A stretch of 64,000 nucleotides of DNA. It comes from Uranotaenia lowii (taxonomy: Eukaryota; Arthropoda; Insecta; Diptera; Culicidae). Numbering within the stretch: the stretch's first letter is position 1; each line of letters starts with the position of its first letter. This document shows, piece by piece, positions 12,490 through 23,593 of this stretch. The notes beneath the pieces were generated by a model. The model was not told the DNA's origin. It saw nothing but the letters and a program-made list of their open reading frames with translations, and ran no database searches. The stretch lies in NCBI RefSeq assembly GCF_029784155.1, contig NC_073692.1, forward strand, positions 319,567,641-319,631,640. The letters run 5' to 3'. The position numbers were made by a program, and so were the translations under genes.

Positions 12490-12900
12490 GTGCTTTGAAC
12501 AGTAGAAGGTCCAAAAAACACCCGCCAAAATTTTCACTTTCAAATTTTCAATGCTCAGCAAGCTTCGATTTGCTATCCAGTACATGTGAGCACTGGATGG
12601 TCGTTTTTAATAGCCTGCCCATGGTGATGGTGAAAATAATCCCGCCAACGAAACGAACGGAAATGAAAGTCGGTTCACAAAATGGGTGCCATGACTTTTG
12701 GTTCGGGGGAATAAAACCGTTGTTGTTTGGACGACCGCCTTCAAAAGGGGTCATCCGAAAATCTAAAAACATTTTTCATCATTCCTGGTCCTAATGAATA
12801 CCCATGCCAAATTTCAGCTCTCTAGCTCTTAAGGCAGCTGAGCCTATTGAAGACAAACATACAAACGAACAAACGGAAATTACTTTTTATATATATAGAT
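12490..12900 (+). repeat. Possible 3' end of a decayed retroelement
   Basis: The segment ends with CATGCCAAATTTCAGCTCT, then ACAAACATACAAACGAACAA and TATATATATAGATG. That phrase style is common at the 3' ends of old non-LTR or noncoding elements in insects. No reverse transcriptase is visible upstream. Family unknown. Confidence 0.3.
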
Positions 12901-13537
12901 GTTTGAATTTTGCATATGATGTCTGAGTTTTTTCTTCATATTCGGAAAAATATTAACTAAATGTAAAAAAATGCGTATGAGTTTCGAAAATCATGAGTCA
13001 AATTTTGAAGGAAATGTAGAACAAAATTTACGATATGAAAACACGATTTCAAATGCAGCTCTTCATTTCAATTTTTAGTGATTAATCAAACCTAAAATCA
13101 AGAATTCTGAACTGGATACTTAATCCGAAATGTAAACACAAATATAATTTTGATTTCGGTAATAAGTAACTAGAATAAGTTATATTCCATTTAAAATTCA
13201 GTATTCAGAAATGAATTAGAAGTGAGAAAATTAAAAAAAAACTATAGCTGAATTCTGAACCTGAGATTAGTTTTCGAGGATTTGACATCAGATTTATGTC
13301 AAGATTTTGACTATCGAAGAACCATTAAAGTTACTACTTCATCATCAAAATTTGATTAAGAATTACAAATTTTGAGTATAAAATACCTCGCATGCTTTTG
13401 ATGGACTCTCATTGTGAAAGGCGGGGGAGGGGGGGGGTAACCCCTAAGCCCCCCCCCTCTACCGTTCCTACGGCCATGCTCTAAGTCAGATTTTGTCTGT
13501 CACTTCCACCTTTTGTTATATGAAGTTTGAGAGTTTG
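12901..13537. other. AT-rich gene-free stretch with a G-run/C-run palindrome
   Basis: No gene. Around 13420-13460 a run of G (GGAGGGGGGGGG) is followed within 12 bases by TAACCCCTAAG and a run of C (CCCCCCCC). The two runs can pair into a hairpin or form a G-quadruplex on either strand. Confidence 0.6.
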
Positions 13538-13550
13538 AAAACGAAATTGA

Positions 13551-13741
13551 TTTTTTTTTGTTTCGATTATAGTCGTTTTACCATCTTTATGGCATTCGCG
13601 ACTTTATCAACGTTGCAGTTAGCGGATCGTTATTGAAAAACTATCCGGTACAACTGTGTTCGATGTTTACTCTTGGGCTTGAACTCGCGGACATCGGCTC
13701 AGGAGACAACAGACTTGCCAACTGAGCTATATCACAAGCCC
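13551..13741 (-). mobile_element. tRNA-derived SINE, copy 2, with perfect target-site duplication
   Basis: This is the reverse complement of the 7.3-kb SINE. The tRNA-like head ends at 13741 (box A complement CCAACTGAGCTATA, box B complement GGGCTTGAACTC) and the poly-A tail (as T run) is at 13551-13559. It is flanked by a perfect 13-bp repeat AAAACGAAATTGA at 13538-13550 and 13742-13754. The body is nearly identical to copy 1, so both inserted fairly recently. Confidence 0.9.
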
Positions 13742-13754
13742 AAAACGAAATTGA

Positions 13755-14918
13755 GTTGATTGAGTTTTGCATAAAATTTAAAATAAAATTTTAAAAAATA
13801 TTCCTGATTTAGTTATTCATACCGTGTTTGAGGAATAATATTTTGATGAAAATAATGATAAATGATCAAAAAAAAAATTAAATTCAACAGTTTTTTTTCG
13901 AATTTTAAAACATATAACAATTTGTAATATTGACATTACTGAAAAAAATAAAAAAAGGTTTTATTTTATTAAACGAATTTGTTAAACCCTGCAAGACAGT
14001 TTGACGTTTGCTTTGTAAATTATCTATAATTCATGTTTCAAACTTGTTTATAATTTTCGCTTAAATTCCAAGAGAATCGACGCCGGAACAGCCTAGAATT
14101 CCCATATTTATCAAAATGGGGTAAAGCAAACAAATAAAAATCTTCTATTTCGCAGAAGTTGAAAGTGCTTCTGGTCTTGAGGAAAGTTGATAATTTGTCT
14201 AAAACATTTACCTTAAAATTTTTTTTGAATTATATTTCCCTTTTTTTAAGTTATTTCAAAAATAAAAGCTGAAAGAAAAAAATCTTATTACATATGTATT
14301 TGGATTCAGAGCACTCGAATTCATCATTATAAGTTCTTAAATTCATTGCATCTTGGAAAAAATCATTTCAATTTTCGTAACGTAATTTAGGTAATTTTTA
14401 TTCCAATCTATTCCAATTAGCGTTATTTTAAGAGTATTTTTATTTGTTTTGTTAAACCTGCGTGGTCATCCGTCCTTTTTATTTGGATTTGGATTCTAAA
14501 TCATCATTCTTGATAGATTTTCTGGATAAAAAAATCAATTTTTGATATTGAATTTCTTTTATAATTTCTGGTTCGAGTTTTTATTATCTATTTAAAATTT
14601 GGTTGTCATTCTGAATTGGATTTTTCTCTGAATGTTTATTCTGATATCTAAAGTTTTATGACAGTCTGGATTTTGATTGCAATTTCGATAGGCGCTTAAC
14701 TTGAATGAAATAAGTATGAATACATAATTCTATCCCTACTTATTTCATTCAAATTAAAGGAACTTCTTATTCGACACGTACATTCAATCAAATAATAGAT
14801 CTGAAACATTGTGAGACCACTTAACATCCACTTCCAGAACAGTTAATATAAAAAAAGTGATGGAAATTTGTAACTTCTGATGTTATTAAGCTTTTTTCTG
14901 TGAAATTTTTTATTGGGC
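13755..14918. other. AT-rich gene-free stretch with a short hairpin
   Basis: No gene. A perfect 16-bp inverted repeat (TTGAATGAAATAAGTA) has arms at 14701-14716 and 14737-14752 around a 20-base loop. Otherwise low-complexity AT-rich sequence. Confidence 0.6.
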
Positions 14919-14923
14919 TTGTG

Positions 14924-15105
14924 ATTAAGCTCAGTTGGCAAGTCAGCAGTTGCTTCCTGATTCGATGTCCGTGAGTTTGAGCCCAAGAGTAAACATCAAA
15001 ACAATTGTACCGGATAAGTTTTTCGAAAGCTGTCCGCCAACTGCCACTTTGACAAGTCACAATTAACACAAAGATGATAAAATGACTATAACCAAAACAA
15101 ATAAA
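14924..15105 (+). mobile_element. tRNA-derived SINE, copy 3 (diverged)
   Basis: Box A (TTAAGCTCAGTTGG) and box B (GAGTTTGAGCCC) are recognisable, with the same body as copies 1 and 2 (AGAGTAAACATC, TTGTACCGGATAAG, TCCGCCAACTG) and an A-rich tail. It differs from the other two at many sites and I see no clear target-site duplication, so it is older or a different subfamily. Confidence 0.85.
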
Positions 15106-17107
15106 AATACAAACATATTTCGGTGCTTTAATGCATTCCGATATTTTTCGCGATCATCAAGTGCAAATTCCATTTTCTGTTGTGAAATCAACTAAAAGTT
15201 GGTTACGAAAAATATCAAACTTGAAGAATATTTCTCGTTTGATCGGCTTTTAAACATCCTGAAGGATTGTCTCTTTTCCAAAGTGCTGTTACATCAACAG
15301 TGTTTTTCCGTCAACTCCAACCCAACTTGTGTCGGTGTGATTAAATAAGTTGTCAGGAACGTTTCCGCTCGTTGATGCGAATAAGATGAAATATTAGCAG
15401 CCTATACCTAGTTGTGTGTAAAACTGTCGTCGTCCTTTTTTTCTAAAGGCATTCGGAATATGTTTTCCTCTCTCCCTCCCGAACACATTTTAGAATCCAT
15501 CATCTGTTGGCGGTTTACTGAAGTTGGTTACCGGACAAAATATGAAATGTGAGTATCATCTTTACAACCTAGACAAGTCAACATTTTTCGACGGGGAAAA
15601 ACTTAGTGGAAAACTTGAAGCTCAAAAACTTCGGTCCGACGGAAAGATTTTCCTTCATTCCGTTCACGGAAACCCATTTTCCAGGGAACAAAGTTTCGCT
15701 TTGAGCTACCCCTTCCAAAGATTTCGTTCCCTGGCTTCATCGGAAACGAAATGTGGCACAAACTTGGGCCAAACTTTCCATTATACAACGGCACCGATTC
15801 GATTTGAAGGAAAAAAAAAATCCATACACAACCGGAAAAACGAAAATCCTCAAGGGGGTTCGGGATTTGGTCAGTTATTCAGTTCCATATCGAGTCAGTT
15901 GGTTGGTTGGCTTGGAGCAAAAGTTTTCTCACTTTGGTTTTGCTTCATTGCTGCATATTGGTGTTAAAGATTCAGATGATTCACTTCACGATTTTAGCAG
16001 AACCATGCAGAATGTTCGAAAAAAAAACTTTTCCGGGTACTGCAACTACCTAAGTGAATTATGGAAATAAGTTCCGGTCACTGGCAATCCGAGAAATGCG
16101 GATTTCTTGCCACCTTTTAGTAGATTGAGTTCCGAATTGTAAAACTTACCAAATTGTGAAAAGTTAAGTTTGTGAGTTGTTATAGAACTGAGGAAAAAGT
16201 TTGTGAATTTTCAACAATATTTTAAAATAATTATTTTCGAGGAATCGAATTTATTAGTATATTTAAATTAGGATGGAAAATGTCACAGACAAGTCGTTTG
16301 TCAGTCTTGTTTGAATCACGAACAAGCTATTAATTTGAATTTTATCAGACTTTTTTCAGAAGCAAAGAATGAAAAGACAAGGCGGTACTTTTGAGTGACA
16401 AAAAAAGTCTTTTCTGGCAATTCATCAATCTTTCGGATCACGTTTTTCCAATCACTGGTTGTTTGCAAGGCGCCTTGAGCTTGTCGTTGACTTTAGAGGA
16501 TTCCACGAAAGTAACAAAATTCGGAGATGGAATCAATGATGCATTTAGAAAATTCTTTGGAATAATGAAAATATTTTGAGGAATCAATGATTAAGATACT
16601 TATAAAATTATTAATTTCTATTAATAATACGGTCTCAGCTTTAGATATAAATAAAATTTGTGTGTAAATTGAGCTTGCGTAATATTCGAATCTTCTCTGT
16701 TTATACAATTCATCTATACATTTAAAACTGTTTTTCAGAAAAGAAATTTTCATACTTATTGTGAAAGTTTATCTTTAAGTTCACTTTACTAAAGGTCTAA
16801 CGAGTTGCAGAAAATGGTGCTAAAGGTATTTCTTGAAGGAAGCGAGAAATCAAGATCTGCTTTTGCAAGTTGCTACGATTTAGCGAAAACAAGTGGAAGT
16901 TTGAAATGATTTATTTCTTTGCGTCTCTTTCTGCAAGCTGTTTCTCTTTTGCGTTTTTTCTGTCTCTTTTGGTAATTTTCTCTACAAAATATACTAACAT
17001 TTACGATTGTGTTAGACGCATATTTCTTCTAACCAATCCAATGTATCCAACTCAAGAAAATGGAAAAATTCTTGCGTTAAATTGAATAAATAGATTTTTT
17101 AAATATC
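15106..17107. other. Gene-free stretch, mixed composition
   Basis: Segments with balanced composition (15250-16100) may be single-copy mosquito DNA. A 147-codon frame at 15524-15967 has no recognisable domain, signal peptide or supporting start context and I do not call it. The rest is AT-rich. Confidence 0.5.
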
Positions 17108-17162
17108 ACTTTTGTTTATTTGTTTTTTTGTTTATTTGTTTATTCAATCAACGGACCAAGTA

Positions 17163-18027
17163 CAGTCCCCCCACAATCATTAGTCACTTAACGTATCATT
17201 TCAAAACAAAATGTTCGTTCATTCGAGTGTTAGTGGGCCAAACATCAAGCTTTGCATGAATTTCAGTCATTAAATATTCCCTCTTTGATTTCAAATATGA
17301 TTTTGTTTCCAATTTTGTTGAAAAATAGAATAATTTACCGAAACAATCAACGTTTTTCAAAACCACAATTATGGGTCAAAATTGAAGCTTGTAACAATTA
17401 TTAGTCATATTTCCCACAATTATTAGTCACATAGAAGTCCATGGCAACACCTGAATATCAACATGAAAATCAACAAGTTTCTGGCAAACATTCAGGGGCA
17501 TTCTTCGCTAGTATATATTCAAGGGGTAATTGGGTTGAGCTAGCAACCAGGAAATGTTTTATTTTGCTTGCGAAAAAGTGACCCATGATTGTGTGGAACA
17601 TGGTGGATTCTGTAACAATTATGGGTCACTTTTATTTTGCTAAGTATTATTGAATTTTCGCGTTTCATTCGCTCAGTTTTATTTGGAAAATGTGAACTCT
17701 TCTTTTGTGATTATATGGGACCAATTCATTTGGTTGGAATCTTTGTAATACCCGCATAAGGGGCTTAAAGGTTTAAGATGTCAACCTTATCACATTGGAA
17801 TTTTATGCGATAGTTCCACAGCTTATAGTTCACCTTTGATAAAAAGTATTCAAAAAGCAATTTTACTGTTATCAAACGCACAAATAATATGTTTAATGCA
17901 TTTTGATAATATTGTCGATTAACTAAAAATAATAATATGATATAATTTCATTTAGTTCAGTAGATATCAGCAGTTCTAATGATCGGTGACTAATAATTGT
18001 GTGTGACCCATGATTGTGGGGGGACTG
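17163..18027. mobile_element. Nonautonomous TA-flanked DNA transposon (pogo/Tc1-mariner-like), 865 bp
   Basis: The ends are inverted repeats: the left begins CAGTCCCCCCACAATCAT at 17163, and the right, reverse complemented, is the same for 18 bases, then GGGTCAC in place of TAGTCAC. TA flanks both ends (17161-17162, 18028-18029), the usual target for this superfamily. Six or more internal motifs of the form ACAATTATTAGTCAC or ACAATTATGGGTCAC in both orientations (near 17370, 17395, 17418, 17580, 17612, 17985) look like transposase-binding sites. There is no transposase frame, so it must be mobilised in trans. It lies in the 3' UTR of LINE copy A and is younger than that LINE. Confidence 0.9.
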
Positions 18028-18079
18028 TATAGGTACAAATGACGACTTAAAGTTAAAGTTACATAAAATTTACATCTAA

Positions 18080-20038
18080 TTAACGATTTCTTGATATTCT
18101 TAAAATATTTCTTCGGAAAACATTCCGCGAATCGTCGAAGTCGAAGTGCTCGGAAAAGCGGTTGAACGTTTTCATTACACCGATGAATGCACTATTGGCT
18201 CCATAGTTGTTCCATCGAATGGAGACATACAGTTGAATGTCCTGGTTTCTCAGTCCACGGGGTCTCACACTAAGAGGAATAGCTTCCAGTAGCGTAGAAC
18301 AATCGATACGACAAAAGAAGCTCGTGTTGCATTTCTTCGGGCTTGAAGAGTATCCATGTCTATAAGACGACATCGATGTTCGTAGCTTGGCATGTGGAAC
18401 GGGTCTTGCCAGTTAAGGTGTCTGAGGGCATAACGCAAAAAGCGCCTCTGGATAGCCTCGAGCCGCTCATTACCGTTCTGGTAGTAAGGGCACCAGACAG
18501 CTGAGGCGTATTCGAGGATGGATCGAACTATGCTGCAATACAGGCTCTTCAGGCAATACACGTCCTTGAATTCCTTGGCCACTCGAAATAAAAATCCGAG
18601 GCTTCTAGAAGCTTTATCGACGACGTAGTTCGTATGTGTTTTGAATTCCAGCTTACGGTCGAGTATTACGCCCAAATCATTGATGTGGGCCACCCGCGCA
18701 ATGGACTCATCTCCTAAGAAGTACTCCGCGCAAAAAAGGTGCCGTCTTCGTGAGAAACTGATGACTGCACATTTACTGCGATTCAAAGGCAGGCAGCTGA
18801 TGTCGCACCACTGCGCGAAAAGATTAAACTGGTTTTGCCGTCCTGACATAACAGTTTGCCGTCATCAGCATAACAAAGTTTCGGGCCGTTAAGGAGTGTG
18901 AGCACATCGTTAAAATAGATTAAGAAGATAATCGGTCCTAAGTGACTACCTTGGGGCACACCAGAGGAAGCAGAGAACTGGCTGGAGAGAGTGTCTCCAG
19001 TGCGAACTGTCAATTTACATACGTCCAGTTAAGTAACTGCGTAACCAGCCAAGTAAAGGTCCGCAGAATCCTAAGCGCCCAAGCTTACCAATAGTGATAT
19101 CGTGGTTCACCTTATCAAATGCTGCTGACAAATCAGTATAAATGGCGTCAGTTTGAGACTTAGCAGCAACACTTTCGTGTACATAGGAGGTGAATGTCTA
19201 CAGGTTAGTTGTCGTAGAGCGTTTGGGCATAAAACCGTGCTGATCGATTGACAAATTTTGCTTACAGTACGAGAAAATTGGATCAATGACGACTAATTCG
19301 AATAATTTGGAGATTGCACATAAAGCAGAAATTCCTCTATAGTTGTTGATATCTCTACGGTCCCCCTTTTTATGGACTGGAAACATGTAGGCTTCCTTCC
19401 ACAGTGAAGGGTAGATGGCTCTGTCAAGAGAAGCTTGGAAGATGAGTTTTACAGGTGTCAGTAAAACAGGCATAAATCGTTTTAAAAAGGTAGATGGTAT
19501 ACCGTCCGGGCCAGTAGAGAGGGAGTTTTTGAGCTTTGCCGCTGCTTTAGATATGACCGCATCCTCTACAACAATCGTGCTCATGCTGAAGCCGAGTGGC
19601 GAAACATTCCTAACAGCACTCTCCACGTGTTCTGGGGATGTTGAAGCAGTAGCAAAGGTACTCGAGAATTTTTTAGCAAAAAGAGCACAGATTCCGCCAT
19701 CAGAGTTCGCAGTGTTGCCATCCAGAAACATTTGAGTTGGAATACCAGGTTCATTCCGCTGACTTTTGACATGCTGTTGTACTCGAAAAAGATAATTTTG
19801 GTAACAACGCTTACTGGCTTTTTTTATAAGTGGAGTTCAGTCTTCGATATACATCCTTAGTTTGGGAGGATTTGAGCTTATGGTAATTTCTAAGAGCACA
19901 TCTCTTCGTCGTCTTCAGTCGACGCAGTTCTTTCGTAAACCAAGGAGTCCGCCAATTCCCGGAAGACGTTCGCTTTGGCACGTGGCGGTCGATAACGTAA
20001 TTTAAGATATGCGAAAAGGTTTCGGCCGCAGCATTGGG
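18080..20038 (-). pseudogene. Reverse transcriptase pseudogene of LINE copy A
   Basis: Minus-strand pieces in three frames, in order: PNAAAETFSHIL and PWFTKELRRLK linker (20038-19850); fingers/palm start with GPDGIPSTFLKRF, NNYRGISALCAISKL and QHGFMPKRSTTTNL (19731-19198); SGVPQGSHLGPII and the catalytic YADD in LCYADDGKLL (19013-18783); thumb and C-terminal part with LNRSKCAVISFSRR, NDLGVILD, SILEYASAVWCPYY and NYGANSAFIGVMKTFNRF (18849-18080). The frame changes and stops show it is dead. The protein is roughly 80 percent similar to copy B. It would have copied element RNA at the nick made by the upstream endonuclease. The CR1-like assignment comes from the LEYASAVWCPYYQN...IQRRFLRYALRHLNWQDP module and the short-repeat tail. 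Confidence 0.85.
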
Positions 20039-20890
20039 ATTGTTTATTGTTTATTGTTTATTGTTTATTGTTTATTGTTTATTGTTTATTGTTTATTGTT
20101 TATTGTTTATTGTTTATTGTTTATTGTTTATTGTTTATTGTTTATTGTTTATTGTTTATTGTTTATTGTTTATTGTTTATTGTTTATTGTTTATTGTTTA
20201 TTGTTTATTGTTTATTGTTTATTGTTTATTGTTTATTGTTTATTGTTTATTGTTTATTGTTTATTGTTTATTGTTTATTGTTTATTGTTTATTGTTTATT
20301 GTTTATTGTTTATTGTTTATTGTTTATTGTTTATTGTTTATTGTTTATTGTTTATTGTTTATTGTTTATTGTTTATTGTTTATTGTTTATTGTTTATTGT
20401 TTATTGTTTATTGTTTATTGTTTATTGTTTATTGTTTATTGTTTATTGTTTATTGTTTATTGTTTATTGTTTATTGTTTATTGTTTATTGTTTATTGTTT
20501 ATTGTTTATTGTTTATTGTTTATTGTTTATTGTTTATTGTTTATTGTTTATTGTTTATTGTTTATTGTTTATTGTTTATTGTTTATTGTTTATTGTTTAT
20601 TGTTTATTGTTTATTGTTTATTGTTTATTGTTTATTGTTTATTGTTTATTGTTTATTGTTTATTGTTTATTGTTTATTGTTTATTGTTTATTGTTTATTG
20701 TTTATTGTTTATTGTTTATTGTTTATTGTTTATTGTTTATTGTTTATTGTTTATTGTTTATTGTTTATTGTTTATTGTTTATTGTTTATTGTTTATTGTT
20801 TATTGTTTATTGTTTATTGTTTATTGTTTATTGTTTATTGTTTATTGTTTATTGTTTATTGTTTATTGTTTATTGTTTATTGTTTATTGT
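20039..20890 (-). repeat. Perfect 7-bp tandem array (TTTATTG)n, about 121 units, expanded LINE tail
   Basis: The plus strand repeats TTTATTG without visible change for about 850 bp; on the minus (LINE) strand it is (CAATAAA)n. It begins right after the 3' UTR of LINE copy B (CCGTTGATTTTTATA) and ends at the reopened edge of copy A, so it is the 3' tail of copy B grown to extreme length. All three plus frames stay open because the 21-base translation period (IVYCLLF) has no stop; these frames are not genes. Confidence 0.95.
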
Positions 20891-22551
20891 ATAAAAATCA
20901 ACGGATCAAATTTAGATCCTAATGATATCTTAACTATAGGTTACATATTAAAATTAACGTAAATCTACATTTCTCTTGATTTGTTCAATATGTTTCTACG
21001 GAAAACATTTCTGGGAACGCCAAAGTCAAAGTACTCCGAAAAACGGTTGAAGGTTTTTAGGATGCCTATAAGAGCGCTGTTAGCCCCATAGTTATTCAGC
21101 CGAACAGGAACGTAGAGTTGCAGATTCTGGTTTCTCAATCCTCGCGGTCGCACGTTGAGAGGGATAGCTTCCAGCAGCACGGGACAGTCAATCCTCGATG
21201 TGAGAAGATCCGCAACAACCAAAGCACGTGTAGCGTTTCTTCGGACTTGAAGCGTGTCTAAGTCTATCAGCTGGCAACGATTCTCATAACTGGGCAAACG
21301 AAAAGGATCTTGCCAGTTCAGGTGTCGAAGGGCATATCTCAAGAAGCGCCGCTGTATAGCCTCGATTCGTTCAACTCCATTTTGGTAGAAAGGGCACCAG
21401 ACAGCAGAAGCATACTCAAGAACGGAGCGGACTATGCTACAATATAAGCTTTTTAGGCAGTACACATCTTTAAATTCTCTAGCCACGCGAAACAAGAAAC
21501 CAAGATTTCTGGAGGCTTTGTCTACCACGTAGTTCGTGTGAGTCTTAAACTCAAGCCGTTGATCGAGAATAATACCCAGATCATTGATTTGGTCAACCCG
21601 GGAGATTATTTCATCCCCGAGAATGTACTCAGCATAAAGAGGGTGTCGCTTGCGAGAAAAAGTTATGATCGAGCATTTACTGCGATTTAGCGGCAGGCAG
21701 TTGCTGTCGCACCAGTCAGCAAAAATGTTGAACTGCTGTTGCAGGAAATCGATGTCGTCTTTACCATTGATGGTGTGATATAGTTTCAGATCATCGGCAT
21801 AAGCGAGTTTTGGACCATCGAGAAGCGAGAGAACATCATTAAAATAGATGACGAAAATTATCGGTCCTAAATGGCTTCCTTGTGGCACTCCGGAAGAGCC
21901 GAGAAACTGTCTCGAGAAGGATTCTCCAGTATGAACGGACAATTTTCGTCCCGTTAAGTAACTCCGAAACCACTCCAGTAAAGATCCACAGAAGCCCAAG
22001 CGACCTAGCTTTGCGAGAGCAATCTCGTGGTTCACTTTATCAAATGCAGCAGACAAATCTGTATAAATAGCATCGGTTTGGGTCTTCATGGCAAAGCTTT
22101 CTTGTACGAAAGATGTGAACGTCAGTAAATTTGTGGTAGTTGATCGTTTAGGCATGAAACCGTGCTGATCGTTTGAAAAGTGGTGCTTGCAGAATGAAAA
22201 AATGGGATCCAACACAACCAGCTCAAACAGTTTTGCAATAGCACACAGAGCTGAGATACCACGGTAATTGTTTATATCTTTCTTATCTCCTTTTTTGTAA
22301 ACAGGAAACATATATGCTTCTTTCCACAAAGCGGGGAAGATAGCGCCGTCCAGTGATGCTTGAAATATATGCCTGATAGGTGTTAGCAGATGAGGCATAA
22401 ACCGTTTCAAAAAAGTAGCTGGGATTCCATCCGGGCCCTTAGAAGTAGAGTTTTTGAGTTTGGCGGTTGCTTTTAAGATAGTTGCATCGTCGACAAGAAT
22501 ACCATTTAATGAAGAGCCTAGAGGTGAGACATTACTCACAGCCCTGGTCAG
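20891..22551 (-). mobile_element. CR1-like LINE copy B, 5'-truncated, inserted in copy A
   Basis: Homology to copy A begins abruptly at AVSNVSPLG (about 22551), inside the reverse transcriptase region, as expected of a 5'-truncated LINE. The 3' UTR (20891-20964) ends with GATCCGTTGAT on the LINE strand and passes into the (CAATAAA)n array. Same orientation as copy A. No clear target-site duplication is seen at the two junctions (22551/22552 and 20038/20039), so the insertion may have used blunt nicks or lost bases. Confidence 0.85.
20965..22551 (-). CDS. Reverse transcriptase (5'-truncated ORF2) of LINE copy B
   Basis: An unbroken frame of about 530 codons. Key motifs, numbered from the TTG at 22560: GPDGIPATF (about 42-50), NNYRGIS (98-103), QHGFMPKRS (132-140), DLSAAFDKVNH with the first catalytic Asp (168-178), SGVPQGSHLGP (223-233) and the catalytic box YADD (254-257). 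A C-terminal module follows with VLEYASAVWCPFYQNG, HLNWQDPF and NYGANSALIGILKTFNRF. The first few codons come from flanking copy A, so there is no natural start and no endonuclease. The uninterrupted frame marks this as the youngest LINE copy here; alone it cannot retrotranspose because the 5' half is missing. Confidence 0.9.
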   Translation of the reverse strand: MTRAVSNVSPLGSSLNGILVDDATILKATAKLKNSTSKGPDGIPATFLKRFMPHLLTPIRHIFQASLDGAIFPALWKEAYMFPVYKKGDKKDINNYRGISALCAIAKLFELVVLDPIFSFCKHHFSNDQHGFMPKRSTTTNLLTFTSFVQESFAMKTQTDAIYTDLSAAFDKVNHEIALAKLGRLGFCGSLLEWFRSYLTGRKLSVHTGESFSRQFLGSSGVPQGSHLGPIIFVIYFNDVLSLLDGPKLAYADDLKLYHTINGKDDIDFLQQQFNIFADWCDSNCLPLNRSKCSIITFSRKRHPLYAEYILGDEIISRVDQINDLGIILDQRLEFKTHTNYVVDKASRNLGFLFRVAREFKDVYCLKSLYCSIVRSVLEYASAVWCPFYQNGVERIEAIQRRFLRYALRHLNWQDPFRLPSYENRCQLIDLDTLQVRRNATRALVVADLLTSRIDCPVLLEAIPLNVRPRGLRNQNLQLYVPVRLNNYGANSALIGILKTFNRFSEYFDFGVPRNVFRRNILNKSREM

Positions 22552-23593
22552 TTGAGTCAATAGATTGAGTCAATAGATTGAGTTCAGATTCCCAGTCGAT
22601 GGTGACCAGGATATGGGAGATAGCATCGAAATCCGCTTTCTTGAAGTCGAGATAAAAAGGTGCTGATTTTTCGACAGAAGCATGCAATCCAGTGACCTCG
22701 AGCGAAACCATTAGAGCTGGATGATGCTGAACTGCCTTAACGAACGGAGCAGGAGCCGATTCAATGGTCGGAACGCGAGACCCATCGCTAGCAAAGCAGA
22801 GATCCAACATACGGCCGTTTTCGTTAGTAACTCTGTTAATTTGACGCAAGGTTGCCGTACTCAGGGAGTCTAGTATGATGATTGAAGGCGCCGAGAATGT
22901 AGAGCGCACAGGATCCGGGTACAAAAAGCTACCATGGTTGGAGCACCACTTCAAACCGGGCATATTGAAGTCACCAATGACGAGAATATCGTCTTCGGGG
23001 GCGCAGAGAGAACTCGCTTTGGATATGCAGCGAGAAAGAGACTCCGCCAGCGCGACATCTCGTGTGCGATCAGGGGGCAGGTACAGCACGCATACGTAGA
23101 GTTTTCGGTTGCCAAGATCGATAGAGCCTCGAACGCTGGAAGGGGAGGAACCATCAGGCGGAGGAAAACGGTTAGGAGGGCCATACTTGCCTGAGCTCAC
23201 AGGCTGGAGAACCCCTATGCCACAGACGAACTCAGGGCCAGGACAACTGATGACGTTGACGGGAAACAGCGCGACTGAGTTGAAGGGAATAGGGGTCTCC
23301 GTTGAACCTGATACGTTGCGTCCCGGTGATGAAAGCCCTATGTTTGTTGAGTTAGCAAGCGTAGCGTGTTGATAGGCTTCAATGGTTGAAGCATAGCTAC
23401 CCAAGGACCGTTGTAGGGATCTGACAATTGGTAGAAATTCATCACGCGAGAGATTGGTTCTTGATTTCGAGAGGTACTTGCCTGTAGAGGCGATCTGGGG
23501 AGCCTCGTCACCACAGACGAGCTCAGGGCCGGGACGACTGAAGATGCTGGCTGGAAACGGCGCGACTGAGTCGAAGGGCTCAGAGGTTCCCAA
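22552..23593 (-). pseudogene. ORF2 endonuclease domain (C-terminal part) of LINE copy A
   Basis: The minus-strand frame encodes LYVCVLYLPPDRT, DDILVIGDFNMPGLKW (the conserved GDFN block) and a C-terminal KAVQHHPALMVSLEV block, where APE-type LINE endonucleases normally have an Asp-His pair. Such an enzyme nicks target DNA to prime reverse transcription. The N-terminal half of the domain (the N...E block) is missing; instead the frame runs into repeated modules. The altered Asp-His block and missing N-terminus indicate a dead enzyme. The frame stops just after the junction with copy B, because it reads into the new insertion. Confidence 0.8.

Larger units (their letters stand above)
17108..20038 (-). 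mobile_element. CR1-like LINE copy A, 3' half (interrupted)
   Basis: Minus-strand LINE holding the linker, the reverse transcriptase and the 3' UTR. The 3' tail (17108-17146) reads, on the LINE strand, as roughly four 8-bp units of AATAAACA after the conserved GGTCCGTTGAT. That 3' motif is shared with copies B (GATCCGTTGAT) and C. The 5' edge at 20038 abuts the repeat tail of copy B. The protein there (PNAAAETFSHIL, then RTPWFTKELRRLK) continues exactly where the endonuclease half at 22552 stops (LTQSIDSTD). The two halves are therefore one element split by copy B. A TA-flanked DNA transposon sits in the 3' UTR. Confidence 0.85.

Noticed and set aside
15524..15967. 147-codon plus-strand frame as a host gene
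   Set aside because: No recognisable domain or splice/start context; overlapping frames of similar length exist; composition explains it.
20009..20962. Long plus-strand open frames of IVYCLLF repeats
   Set aside because: They are translation of a perfect 7-bp tandem array, open in all three frames; no gene signals.
22532..22600. Internal deletion in a single LINE as the sole explanation of the 22.55-kb junction
   Set aside because: The missing linker is found intact at 20038 beyond copy B's tail, so nesting explains both breaks with one event.
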